A stretch of DNA of 24,342 bases from Chara braunii. Its lineage: Eukaryota > Streptophyta > Charophyceae > Charales > Characeae. The translations under genes were made by a program, and so were the position numbers. The stretch is from contig BFEA01000361.1 in the NCBI GenBank assembly GCA_003427395.1, positions 1,347,652 to 1,371,993 on the forward strand. Direction: 5' to 3'. Below are positions 1 through 8,450 of this stretch, piece by piece. The stretch's first letter is position 1, and each line of letters begins with the position of its first letter. Under the pieces are notes generated by a model, which was not told the origin of the DNA, ran no database searches, and worked only from the letters and a program-made list of their open reading frames with translations.

Positions 1-195
1 AAAAAAAAAACCTGCTTGACCGTAGTTTCTTCTACATGCATAACAATCACCATAAGAAGCCCTTTTTCAGCCAGATGAGAACATCCAGAATTGAAACAAA
101 CGGTTTGACCTTAGAATATTCTACAGCAAACGTCATAAAACACACAAAACCGTGATATTGCCGTGTAGTCATTCTGCCTTTGCTGTTATATTCTA

Positions 196-290
196 CGTGT
201 GTTGTGTGTGTTGCGTGTGTTGTGTCTGTTGTGTCTGTTGTGTCTGTTGTGTCTGTTGTGTCTGTTGTGTGTGCTGTGCCTGTGTGTGAT
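196..290. repeat. TG-rich minisatellite, 9-bp unit TTGTGTCTG
   Basis: The plus strand repeats TTGTGTCTG about five times between roughly 219 and 270, with degenerate TGTGT sequence on both sides. The apparent minus-strand reading frame here encodes only a Thr/Asp-Thr run and is a product of the repeat. It lies in the presumed first intron of the serine racemase gene. Confidence 0.9.
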
Positions 291-351
291 ACCAATTTGT
301 CCGCGACCAAGCTTCACACCAAGACATGACTACCCATATTGATCCTGCGAG

Positions 352-504
352 CCATGGGGCGTCGCTCCACTACTCACCACATGCACAAAAGACAAAACAA
401 CCACAAGCACAAAAGACAAAACAAATGGCGGCGTATCTTTCCATCTTCTGCGGAAGATTCATTCTCAGTTCGCACATTGGTGAGTAGTGGAGCCACGCCC
501 ATGG
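352..504. repeat. Inverted repeat with ~27-bp arms
   Basis: The arm at 352-379 and the arm at 478-504 are reverse complements with one indel and one mismatch; both end in CCATGG. The ~98-bp spacer contains a short direct repeat of an ACAAAAGACAAAACAA type. The transcript could fold as a hairpin. No transposase or clear target duplication is visible, so the origin is unknown. Confidence 0.7.
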
Positions 505-579
505 TCTACTTCAATCCCTGTTGTGAGTGGGACAGCCATACACGTAACACCACAATCAGCAAGGCCAAAAGAGGCAGCA

Positions 580-660
580 GTCCTTCGGGACATCCGTTAA
601 AATTGGAACGATACAGAGAAGATTATTAGCATGGCCCCTGCGCAAGGATGACACGCATAG
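580..660 (+). pseudogene. U6 snRNA-derived sequence, copy 1 (3'-truncated)
   Basis: This stretch follows U6 spliceosomal RNA closely. It has the 5' stem-loop (TCCTTCGGGACATCCG), the AATTGGAACGATACAGAGAA segment containing the invariant ACAGAGA box, and the AGCATGGCCCCTGCGCAAGG / ATGACACGCA region. A 3-bp insertion (extra ATT) lies just after ACAGAGAAGATT. The 5' stem is one base shorter on each side. The U6 3' end after ACACGCA is replaced by A-rich sequence. There is no T-run terminator right after it, and no convincing USE plus TATA arrangement upstream. These points favour a pseudogene over an active pol III gene. A second copy faces it at 846-946. Confidence 0.85.
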
Positions 661-845
661 AAAAACAAAACCAGAAAGAAAAGGAGGCAGCACCAAAACA
701 AAAGGCTGGCAGGCAGGTGAGCGCGTTGGCACAGGCCTAAGGGATGGATGCTGGTGGAGATGAGATTCGGGGGAAATCGGCGAGTACATGGACAAGCCAC
801 GTGGATGACGGAGAAGGATCGGTTTCATCAGATGCAGGGAAGTTC

Positions 846-946
846 TTCTTTTTTTTTTTCCCCTTCTTGATTTATGCGTGTCACCCTTGCGCAGGGGCCA
901 TTTGCTAATTTACCCTTTCCAATTGTAACGGATGTCCCTGAAGGAT
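846..946 (-). pseudogene. U6 snRNA-derived sequence, copy 2, with A-rich tail
   Basis: Read on the minus strand, this copy matches U6 from the 5' stem-loop (ATCCTTCAGGGACATCCG) through AATTGGAA to TGGCCCCTGCGCAAGG and TGACACGCATAAATCAAGAA. It runs further into the U6 3' region than copy 1 and then ends in an A run (plus-strand T run at 850-859). The ACAGAGA box is badly damaged, so it cannot work as U6. The A tail fits a retroposed copy. It shares ATCCGTTA and ACGCATA with copy 1, so both probably come from the same local U6 variant or from one duplication. Confidence 0.8.
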
Positions 947-1018
947 GCCTCGGCATGGAAGTTGATTGAAAAGGAGACAACAAGAGTTAGAAATAATGAT
1001 AGCATGATTGATACTGAT

Positions 1019-1105
1019 GATAAGCCCTTGACGAAACTCATAATGATAAGCCCTTGACAAAACTCATGATGATAAGCCGTTGACGAAACTCATGATGATA
1101 AGCAG
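1019..1105. repeat. 26-bp tandem repeat, ~3.3 copies
   Basis: Units start at 1019, 1045, 1071 and 1097 (partial), each beginning GATAAGC and containing TTGAC(G/A)AAACTCAT. The copies differ by only a few bases. No function is apparent. Confidence 0.9.
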
Positions 1106-1186
1106 CTGGCCAATCATTGCTGACGATCATGACGATAAGTAGTAGCAGGCCGGAACGTTAATTCTCCAATTCTTGTTGCAGAGCGG

Positions 1187-1290
1187 GGTTCAAAAATTCG
1201 GATTTGTGGTTCAAAAATTCGGATTTGGGGTTCAAAAATCCGAATTTGTACGTAAATCCGAATTTGTACGTAAATCCGAATTTGTACGTA
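1187..1290. repeat. Two abutting tandem repeats of opposite polarity (21 bp x3, 18 bp x3)
   Basis: GGTTCAAAAATTCGGATTTG units start at 1187, 1208 and 1229; the third is changed in its second half. They merge into three 18-bp units AAATCCGAATTTGTACGT at 1236, 1254 and 1272. The core AATTCGGATTT of the first set is the reverse complement of AAATCCGAATT in the second, so the block can fold on itself. Confidence 0.85.
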
Positions 1291-1354
1291 GCACACTGCC
1301 AATACAGAACTGAATGTGACACGGGGGACTACCTAGGACGACGAGCGTGTGACT

Positions 1355-1469
1355 ACCTTCTTAACCCGAATACAACGTACGCCGTAGGGTCATTATAGCT
1401 GAATCTAGACTGAATGATGCCTCAAATACAGATATAATGACCGTACGTTGTATTCGGGGGAAGAAGGTA
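1355..1469. mobile_element. Short palindromic MITE-like element, copy 1
   Basis: The ends are inverted repeats built on CCCGAATACAACGTAC (1365-1380) and GTACGTTGTATTCGGG (1443-1458), with pairing that continues into ACCTTCTT / AAGAAGGT outside and GGTCATTATA / TATAATGACC inside. The centre carries ATCTAGACTGAA. A second copy with the same arms and centre is at 21091-21213, so this is a dispersed family. No coding capacity; the target duplication is unresolved. Confidence 0.75.
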
Positions 1470-1739
1470 CCGGTAGTAGGCCTGTAGGTAGGTGACGACC
1501 AGTACAAACGAGAGGGTAAGGACGTCATCCCTCTATTTTTAGACAGACATTTGGAAAGTTTGGGGGTGCCGCAAGGCCAGCTGTGGAGAAGCCCCCTGAG
1601 GAGTGCCAGCGGCGCAGCCTGGGCAAAACGCCTCGGGAAATGTGCGCCGTTTCGACTGAAAACTGGACATGAGGAAGAATGCTCATCAGATTCTGTTGTT
1701 GCATGTGCCAGAAGCAGTCTATGGCCACTGAGTTTTGCA

Positions 1740-1787
1740 CTATTCTTCTTCTTCTTCTTCTTCTTCTTCTTCTATTCCACCTTCTTA

Positions 1788-1864
<77 letters not shown>
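1740..1864. repeat. (CTT)n then (ATT)n microsatellites
   Basis: A TTC/CTT run at about 1741-1773 is followed by a spacer (CTATTCCACCTTCTT) and a long TTA/ATT run at about 1786-1864. The same spacer recurs near 2130-2150 beside another TTC run. The homopolymeric reading frames over this block are not genes. Confidence 0.95.
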
Positions 1865-1866
<2 letters not shown>

Positions 1867-2027
1867 TGCGTAGCAACCTGCAGTGAGGTCGTACATTGCG
1901 TGGTGGGTGCGTCGACGCCTGTGTTGGGTGTGTGTGACTGGGTACACCGGGTCGCGGGGAAAAACGAGTACCCGTGCTGGGGTGGGGTGGGGTTAAGTGC
2001 TCATCTTGGGGCTTAACTTTCACCCCA

Positions 2028-2176
2028 GTCCACTTAGCCGTTTGGTTGCGTGTTTCCTTCCTAACCTGGAGGGTATGTGTTCTATTCTTGGGATCGGCAC
2101 GTGAAGCGTAAGGATTTAATTCAATCCTTCTTCTATTCCACCTTCTTCTTCTTCGACGACGACGACGACGACGATG
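2028..2176 (+). repeat. Possible tRNA-derived SINE remnant followed by TTC/GAC repeats
   Basis: An A-box-like stretch (TTAGCCGTTTGGTTGCGTG, near 2034-2052) is followed about 35 bp on by a B-box-like stretch (GTATGTGTTCTATTCTTGG, near 2073-2091). This gives tRNA-like spacing. It then runs into TTC and GAC trinucleotide repeats at 2138-2176. The boxes are diverged and no target duplication was found, so this is only a possible SINE. Confidence 0.35.
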
Positions 2177-2487
2177 ACAGTTTTTAGCAAATCTGATCAA
2201 GCAATGGATTGCCCATGAATTTCCGATAAGAAAAAATTGCTTATAGGCCGAAAAAATAAACATGGAATCAGGGCGATGACTTGGGCCGGTATCCGCGATG
2301 GTGGCTGCGCCGAAGATAGAGACGGTGCAGAGTCCGCAGGGCGTGGTTACTATAGAAAATGGGGGACGAGGGAAGAGGGAGAAAGGGACGGGAGAGGAAA
2401 GGCATACGGAAACACCAAAACACACACACAGGAAGGAGACTGAAGAGGAGTTGTCGATGCGGAATAGGGAAGGGATCAAGCAGATCT

Positions 2488-2790
2488 AACAATACAAACG
2501 TGGGCACAGGAGGAGGCCGAAGACGTGGAGGTGGAAAGCAGGCGGAACGCAGGCGGAGAGCAGGCGGAGAGAAGGCGGAGAGCAGGGGAAGACGGCGCAA
2601 GAGGCGAAGGAGAGAAGCATGCGCAGGAGGACGAAAGGAGGCGAAAGCAGATCCAGGCGGCGATGGCGCATGAGAGGAAAGCAAAGGACGGCGGCGAAGC
2701 CGGAGACAACAAATACGGGAAACAGAGGAGGACGAGGAGGAGGAGGAGGAGGAGGTAGGTGTGGCGGAAGCAGGAGGAGGGAGGAAGGAG
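2488..2790. repeat. Purine-rich (plus strand) intron segment with GGCGGAGAGCAG and GAG repeats
   Basis: The plus strand is almost all purine, with irregular repeats of a GGCGGAGAGCAG type and a (GAG)n run near 2731-2757. On the minus, sense strand of the serine racemase gene this is a CT-rich stretch directly after the predicted splice donor. The long overlapping frames in both directions are compositional. Confidence 0.85.
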
Positions 2791-2799
2791 GAGACAAAC

Positions 2800-3059
2800 C
2801 CTTTCTGGAACATCTCACACTTGAAAAAGAACGTGCGATTTCCCGACAACTCAGCTATGGAGGAGCTGGTAAGCACAGCCGTTCGATGTATGAGAGGTCC
2901 TATGCGCTTGGCGGCAGCTAGGATCGATTCTAAAGAGGCCGCGTAGAGCTCGTGACCTGTTTGGCTATGGCGATTTGCATTATCGGTATCGTTGATGTGG
3001 TCCTGGGAATCGTCGTTCAAGCTATATGTCCCGGCGGCGATGGCGGACAAAGATTCCAT
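2800..3059 (-). CDS. Serine racemase (PLP-dependent), first coding exon
   Basis: This exon encodes about 86 residues. The first ~36, rich in Asp, Asn and His, have no match I recognise. The rest follows the N-terminus of serine racemase / threonine-dehydratase-like fold-type II PLP enzymes, with an ESILAAAKRIGPLIHRT helix, a VLTSSSIAELSG segment and the hallmark FFKCEMFQKG. In the family the PLP lysine follows at once in a GAFKFRG-type motif. That motif is absent here because a splice donor (GG|GTTTGT, intron from 2799) interrupts after FQKG in phase 2. The ATG at 3057-3059 has A at -3 and G at +4 and follows an in-frame TAG, which supports the start. The enzyme interconverts L- and D-serine and often also dehydrates serine; it is usually cytosolic. 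The family's usual Pro in HRTPVLTS is Ala here. Later exons are not seen and presumably lie off the left edge. Threonine dehydratase is a less likely alternative. Confidence 0.8.
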
Positions 3060-3568
3060 ACTTGCACAGGTTGGCTATGGCCGCTCCGAGAGGAGGAAGC
3101 TCCAGATGGCACTCGTCACCACCACAGCGCGACACGTGCCTGCAGTTCTTTCCTCCCCTCCTCGAGCAAACACCTCTCCCCTGTCCATAGCCGATCAGGA
3201 CCAACTTCAACAGACCCGGCAGAGGGATGAATGGTTGAAGACTTCAAGGGGTAGAGGGGCAGAATTGTCAGTGAGCCATCCAAGTTTCACGTATTTGTCT
3301 CTGAGGCCCCTAAAAGTTGAGGGCCCTTTGGTTTTTGAATCCCTTGGAAGTTGTGCGTCTCTCGTTTGAGGGTCAAATCAGAAAAAAACGAATTGTTGAC
3401 GCCTTCCTATTGTGTTTTCGAAACCTCCAGTCCCTGCACCACAATTAGGGGCTCGGCCTACTGGATGGAAAAGGTTGTCCCCACCAGCCAGAAAAAAAAC
3501 ATTTGGGGAGTGATAGGGGGCTTGTTAGAGGCGCTCGGTTAGCACTCCCTCATGCGCCTGTGTTACAG
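3060..3568 (-). promoter_or_regulatory. 5' UTR/promoter region of the serine racemase gene (extent unknown)
   Basis: The region upstream of the racemase ATG has no repeat signature and balanced composition. I see no clear TATA box. It may also serve a plus-strand transcript, because open, splice-bounded stretches begin at 3569. Frames on both strands here are short and unconvincing. Confidence 0.3.
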
Positions 3569-3691
3569 AACGCACCGTACCGCCTGTCCAGTAACGATTC
3601 GACGCCTTATTGAAGCTGGGTACTGTTCATTGTCTCCTGCAACCGTGTTACACGGGACGAGGAAGAGAGCCATAGCAAAGCCTGTAGTGAG
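3569..3691 (+). other. Possible exon (open, splice-bounded), product unknown
   Basis: The stretch is preceded by TGTGTTACAG, a fair acceptor, and followed by GTAAATATT, a good donor. One frame is open throughout and contains VTIRRLIEAGYCSLSPATVL. A following acceptor at 3770 (TCTCATAAG) would keep a frame open until a stop near 3856. I do not recognise the protein and could not build a consistent multi-exon chain, so it may be chance. Confidence 0.2.
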
Positions 3692-4056
3692 GTAAATATT
3701 GTATATTGTGGAGAAGTATAGCACTAAATGATGTCTACTGCGTGGATTGTACTCGATGTTATCTCATAAGACCTTTTCCAAGGAAACCAGTTGAAGGCCT
3801 TGAGGATATTTCAAGATCTGGAATTTCTGAGCCAGAGCAGATCTTTGCTCCATGTTGAGGAAACTTACTACCTCTCCGTCTCTCATGAAGAAGTACGTGT
3901 CGGCGATGCCACTTTAAGTATGTATGCGGCTCGAATCGTTTTTTTTACTGTGATAACCCAGTAACTCCTATCTTGCTACCCATCACGACTGCTTATTGAC
4001 AATCTATCACAGAAATTCCTATCATCGTAAATGGCTAACAATGACCTTTTTTATAG

Positions 4057-4234
4057 CATCTTAGAACAGGAAGTTTTATCAGCCCTAGCGTAAGCAAAGG
4101 GACTTTCAAATTGGTGCTCTTCAAACGAAGACCTAAGTCAGCATCGAAAGAGTTACTGTCCTCGAGCTTCAGCCCAGCGAACTCAACAAAGAGTTTCAAC
4201 ACTCGGACCTCTACCATGCTTCGACCACGGATCG
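4057..4234 (+). other. Possible internal exon, product unknown
   Basis: The stretch starts after a strong polypyrimidine acceptor (CCTTTTTTATAG, ending 4056) and ends before GTGTATG (from 4235). One frame is open for all 178 bases. It encodes a Ser/Lys/Arg-rich segment with GTFKLVLFKRRPKSASKE and a later Ser/Thr-rich part ending near MLRPRIG. No domain recognised. Phase does not join simply to the candidate at 3569-3691. It may belong to a plus-strand gene divergent from serine racemase. Confidence 0.25.
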
Positions 4235-4480
4235 GTGTATGTTACAATTATCGAAATGCATTTAGTTCTGATTTCTCAGTATTATGTAGATAAAAGGTGG
4301 ATGGTTGATGTCGTTATTTATAAGATGAGTAATCTTTCTACTGTCGTTTTACTGTTTTTAAGTTAGGAATAGGTTGCAAAAGGTTTAAGCTGGGCGGCAA
4401 ATATTCGGTAGATTGCTTTTTCTCAAGCGGAATAGTCCTTCCCCCATTCGATCCGGTATCTCAAATGCAACACACCCTTA
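4235..4480. other. No recognisable feature
   Basis: AT-rich sequence with no open frame, repeat or RNA gene that I can support. It could be intron. Confidence 0.5.
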
Positions 4481-5640
4481 GGTATCGTAATTCTTTACAT
4501 CCAAACAAAATTTTCCTTCATCCTTTGTCAGGATTACCAACTATTGTGTGGAAATCGTATAAGAGTGGTTTTGCTTGCAGCTTCTCTTCTTAATCTAAAG
4601 TTTCGAGCTTAAATAGTAGACCTTTATCCATCAACAGTTTACCTGCCATCTACCTAGGCTCCTACCCGAAAGTTCTTGTTTTCGACTTCAATGTAAAAGA
4701 TAGAGTCATTTCTACTAGTGATAAGGTGGATCAGTATTGAAGTTTGGATCTTTGTAATTTGTGCAAAGCAGTGGTAACAATGTGTGTACTGATAGTAACT
4801 TCGTACAGACCTATTCCAATAGTTTTTGTTGCTGTCCTTGTGTTTGAAATGGTACATTGTCAATCTCATGTCATAATGGTAACAATTCAGAATGAGGATA
4901 TAAAGTGAATCAACCACCATCTCTTTTTTAGGACAAAGCGTGTTTCGTTTTATGTTTTGGATTAAGGTGTGATACAGTGATAAAGATTCCCTTAGGTATC
5001 GTAATTCTTTACATCCAAACAAAGTTTTTTTTCATACTTTATCAAGATTATCAACTATTGTGTGAAAATCGTATAAGAGTGGTTTTGTTTGGGCTTCTCT
5101 TCTCAATCTGAAGTTTCAAGTTTAAATAGTATACCTTTATGCATCAACAGTATACCTTTATCCAAACAAAGTTTTTCTTCATACTTTATCAAGATTATCA
5201 ACTATTGTGTGAAAATCGTATAAGAGTGGTTTTGTTTGGGCTTCTCTTCTCAATCTGAAGTTTCAAGTTTAAATAGTATACCTTTATGCATCAACAGTTT
5301 ACCCACCATCTACCTAGGCTCCCACCCAAAAGTTATTGTTTTGTACTTCAATGTAAAAGATAGAGTCACTTCTACTAGTGATAAGGTGGATCGGTATTGA
5401 AGTTTGGATCTTTATCATTTGTACAAAGCAGTGGTAACAATGTGTGTACTGATAGTAACTTCGTACAAACCTATGCCAATAGTTTTTGTTGATGTCCTTG
5501 TATTTGAAATGGTAGAATCTCATATCACAATAGTAACAATTCAGTATGAGGATAAAAAGTGAATCAACCGCCATTTCTCTTTGAGGACAAAGCGTGCTTC
5601 GTTTTATGTCGGTGTGATACAGTGATAAAAATTTTACTCT
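4481..5640. repeat. Direct duplication of a ~512-bp unit with an internal ~147-bp tandem duplication
   Basis: Copy 1 starts near 4481 and copy 2 near 4993 (both begin TAGGTATCGTAATTC). They stay alignable to about 4990 and 5640. Inside copy 2, a 147-bp segment starting CCAAACAAAGTTTTT is itself duplicated (5015 and 5162). Both copies keep a minus-strand open frame (4654-5022 and 5314-5658) with a shared VRSYYQYTHCYHCF stretch, but I recognise no protein family. It is a local segmental duplication or a repeat family with neighbouring copies. Confidence 0.8.
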
Positions 5641-5735
5641 CTTACCCATCAATTTCACTATTTTGGAGCTTTGTCAAAAAATTGTTTTTTCGGTTTTGGA
5701 TTAACATTTCCTTAAACTTCGTCAGATGAGGGACA

Positions 5736-7150
5736 ATGGAAGATCAGGAAAGAGAAGGTGTTGGATCCCCTCCGCCCGCTCCAAAGGATGTTCAGTTCTC
5801 AGAAGATAGGGTTTGGAATCTCATAGTGCAATGTTGTGAGAACCACCATTTCGCTAAAATGGACATTTTTAATTTTTTGAACGAAATTGAAACTGAGTTT
5901 TTTCAATTTTTTTTGCCCGAAAACTCGTTTGAATTTTGTTGCTCTTGAGGGTCCGGCGTTTTTAAAACGTCGGACCCCCTCGATGTATCCGTACTAAGCT
6001 TAAGACCAGATACATCCAAGCGGTCCCCCTTAGATGTATCTGGTCTCAAGCTTAGTCATGATACATCCAGGGGGTCCGACATTTTAAAAACGTCGGACTC
6101 TCATAAGCAGCAAAATTTAGACAAGTTTTCGACAAAAAACGTTGAAAAAACTCTATTTCAATTTCGTTCAAAAAATAAAAAATATCCATTTTGACGAAAT
6201 GGCAGTTTGAGGAAGGCAACATCCCATATGATATTCCCTGTAAGAGTATCGAAATAGAGGACAAAGAGGCGATTTTTGTTGTCAACTGTGAGACTCACTT
6301 TGATCAGATCAAAGTGCAATGGCTTAAGGAGCGTACAGTTGTTGTTGTATGTAGGGATGCGGCCAGAGAACTTCCAAGGAAAGTTAAAGCAGATCTAATA
6401 TGCACCTATGAAAATGGTTGCCAATAGGCGAGAGATGGTGTTTTCGATTCTCCACCGCACAGATAGAGTGGTCTTCACTTGGCTCATCGAGTAGAGGGAT
6501 GATGAGATTCATCTCTGAGGCTTGTCGTACTAAGGATAACTAGAGTCGGGTGGAGAGATTCTAGAAGATTGAAAATTGAGAATACCTTTTTTATCATGGC
6601 ACTATAATTGAGAGTGTATACTAAGGTTGTTGTTAGAGGGGTGATTGAAACAATAATGAAAGACCACCCTCCGATTAGGGACAGAAGCAAACAGAAGTTT
6701 CTTAATAATCTTAACCTTACGTCTGATATTGAACCTCCATACAGGGAACGAACGGTGGATAGACTCTGGGTTCCGAACGACAACTGTGACATGAGGGAAT
6801 TCAAGATGGTTTTCTCAACGACCCCCTGTGCAAGCGATGTAAAGACTATTTCCATGAAGAATATGAAAAACTTTGAGACACCATATGTGAATGTCGAGGG
6901 GATGAAGTTTTATGTTTACAAAGGGGTAGACCAGGGTCTTGGTCAACAAAACCGCGTCACTGGTAGACTCTCTTAACAGAATAGTGAGGTGAGACTCGAA
7001 GATCAAGGTGAGTTAGCACCAAAATTGTCGAGTTATGTAGAAAGAAGATCAAATGGTATGGCAACCCAAGACCAAATAATCAGGAAGTCACAAGCTTCAT
7101 CGAACCATCCGCTCGTGAAAATCCTTCTTCTCACCATCAGCGAGGTATGT
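5736..7150 (+). pseudogene. Decayed protein-coding gene of unknown family, split by a fold-back element
   Basis: The ATG at 5736 opens a frame with an acidic, Pro-rich start (GVGSPPPAPKDVQFSEDRVW) that is cut at 5845 by the 357-bp fold-back element. Removing 5846-6204 joins it in frame to the reading frame at 6205, which continues through IVVN-like and VQWLKERTVVVVCRDAARELP segments to TAG at 6425. Past that point another frame is briefly open (REMVFSILHRTDRVVFTWLI, to about 6495). A further 122-codon frame at 6608-6976 (with DHPPIRDRSKQKFLNNLNL) continues in the same frame past a single TAA to about 7145 with a Ser/Gln-rich linker. The pattern is a long coding sequence damaged by stops and frameshifts. 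I recognise no domain. It could be the first ORF of a retroelement or a lost host or lineage-specific gene. Confidence 0.5.
5846..6202. mobile_element. 357-bp fold-back (MITE-like) element
   Basis: The element is almost one palindrome. Its left half (from CCATTTCG) and right half (to CGAAATGG) are near-perfect inverted repeats about 170 bp long, meeting near 6020. Each arm also carries a short internal palindrome (GTCCGGCGTTTTTAAAACG type). It has no coding capacity. It is flanked by CA at 5844-5845 and 6203-6204. Deleting the element plus one CA restores the reading frame of the interrupted gene, which supports a 2-bp target duplication and a recent insertion relative to the open frame. The superfamily is not identified. 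Confidence 0.85.
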
Positions 7151-7339
7151 CCCTAGCTATAGTGTTGAATAAGACCAAGGTTTCCGCCCACAACAATAAG
7201 CTCCTCGATAGGGGTTCGGCGGAGAATGAGTCTCGTGTGTATCATTCCTCAGTTTACTCTTCCGTGTGCTTTGCGCCTAACCCAAGAGACTTGATTTTGT
7301 ATCTTTCATTTCACGACATGAATTTGGGTACTTAGGAGA

Positions 7340-7720
7340 GATATCCACACATGCGGAACCCTTTAGATAAGAATTGAGTCACCAACCTTTTGATATCAAC
7401 AACATCTGCTTTGGATCCTTTTGTTATAATAATAACAACATCATCAACATATCTTATATAGAAGAGTCTTTTGAAACCCGGTAACTTCATTATAGTTGTA
7501 TACCAGCCAGTTTCAAAACTTTTGTTTCCTATAAAAACATACAGATCTATGAAAAGTTGGTATGTATAGCCACTTCAGTAGTACTGGTTTCTGGATTCGA
7601 AAAACATAATTTTTTTCTATAAACATGACAAAGTTATCAACATTACGCGTTAAATCTTCAGTGCTTTGCAAACGCTCGCATGAGATCACTTTTTCAAAGT
7701 AATGATGTGTCGCAGTCTTT
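7340..7720 (-). pseudogene. Reverse-transcriptase-like fragment with RYVDD motif
   Basis: On the minus strand, 7480-7375 reads KLPGFKRLFYIRYVDDVVII followed by a KGSKADVVDIKRLVTQFLSKGF helix. This is the shape of the RT palm: hydrophobic strand, catalytic (Y/F)xDD, strand, then the recognition helix. Upstream, another frame (about 7710-7550) reads DNFVMFIEKNYVFRIQKPV, like the block before the palm, and shifts to GYTYQLFIDLYVFIGNKSFE. Two frameshifts and several stops break it. Candidate families are Penelope-like elements, group II intron/maturase RTs or telomerase-like RTs; the plant LINEs in this window look different. It lies antisense between two plus-strand coding relics. Confidence 0.5.
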
Positions 7721-7753
7721 GTGTCATAATTAGAAACACATCACTAATCGAGC

Positions 7754-8450
7754 ATGCTAATTGACCAACAGGTTGCAGCGAAGAAAAAATCACAAATGAT
7801 TAATAAAAAAACACTGATGTTGCACTACATGTCACAATCTCAACATGATCTTTTTCAATATCCAACGGTAAAAATAAGGTATCTAGCAAGAGGAAACGAG
7901 TTGGCGTCGATTAGAGGGGAGGTCCTTCGGATATGGACATGGTAGGAGGGGTCTCACCAGAAGCATTTTGAGACTCGAGAGGTAGATCACCTCTGAGTCT
8001 TAAGGTTGCTTGCACAGAGGCGGGAGTTAAGTTGGGAGAAAAAACTAGCAGAAATCAAGCAGAACATGTTGCATCTCAGACCAAAGGGTCAAAAGGTTCA
8101 GTACCTAGTTCAGATCACTCACAAGGCACAACAAGACATGTGATGAATTCCTCGAGGCCTGCCTCCAAGATGACCAAAGAATGAAAAACTATTACTATTG
8201 GTTGGACACGAATAGAAGTTTTAGACAAAAGATTATTACCAATACTTTGTATGATGGTAAATCATGAAGTGCAGATCCTAGCATAGCTATCACCACAAGA
8301 GTTATTTCTTTCCACTCGTCGACCATACGTGAATCTGCACTACCAAATATGATTATCGTTATCATGACCAGTCCATCGGATGCTAAACTGTCGAACCAAA
8401 AAGTGCATTCGTCCGAGCCTAACATCTACAGTGACCGCAGGTTCAACTCA
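7754..8450 (+). pseudogene. Second decayed coding stretch, family unknown
   Basis: A single frame runs 7754 to about 8140 with two stops (TAG at 7943, TGA near 7994) and includes SWEKKLAEIKQNMLHLRPKG. A +1 shift near 8140 leads to CDEFLEACLQDDQRMKNYYY and a WLDTNRSFRQKIITNTLYDG segment, then one more stop and an open tail to about 8456. The continuity across frames looks like an eroded gene. Its position downstream of the 5736-7150 relic in the same orientation suggests one original gene or element split by the antisense RT fragment, but this is unproven. No domain recognised. Confidence 0.4.

Noticed and set aside
47-310. Minus-strand 87-codon frame with Asp-Thr-Thr repeats
   Set aside because: It is a translation of the TTGTGTCTG minisatellite, with no conserved flanks.
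580-660. Active U6 gene
   Set aside because: It has an insertion after the ACAGAGA region, a lost 3' end, no T-run terminator directly after it and no clear upstream promoter elements.
1019-1290. CRISPR array
   Set aside because: The repeats are contiguous with no unique spacers and the window is eukaryotic.
1525-2016. Several overlapping frames with long Asn, Ile, Leu or Tyr runs
   Set aside because: They are translations of the (CTT)n and (ATT)n microsatellites in different frames.
2359-2758. Plus-strand Arg/Gly/Glu-rich frames
   Set aside because: Purine-rich repeat sequence lacks stops in several frames at once; no domain and no conserved start.
2268-2799. Continuation of the serine racemase frame into Ser/Pro/Leu-rich sequence
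   Set aside because: Homology stops exactly at a GT donor; the remainder is CT-rich low complexity and reads as intron.
3560-3860. A complete multi-exon gene joining 3569-3691, 3771-3853 and 4057-4234
   Set aside because: Reading phases do not connect through the available donors and acceptors without a stop.
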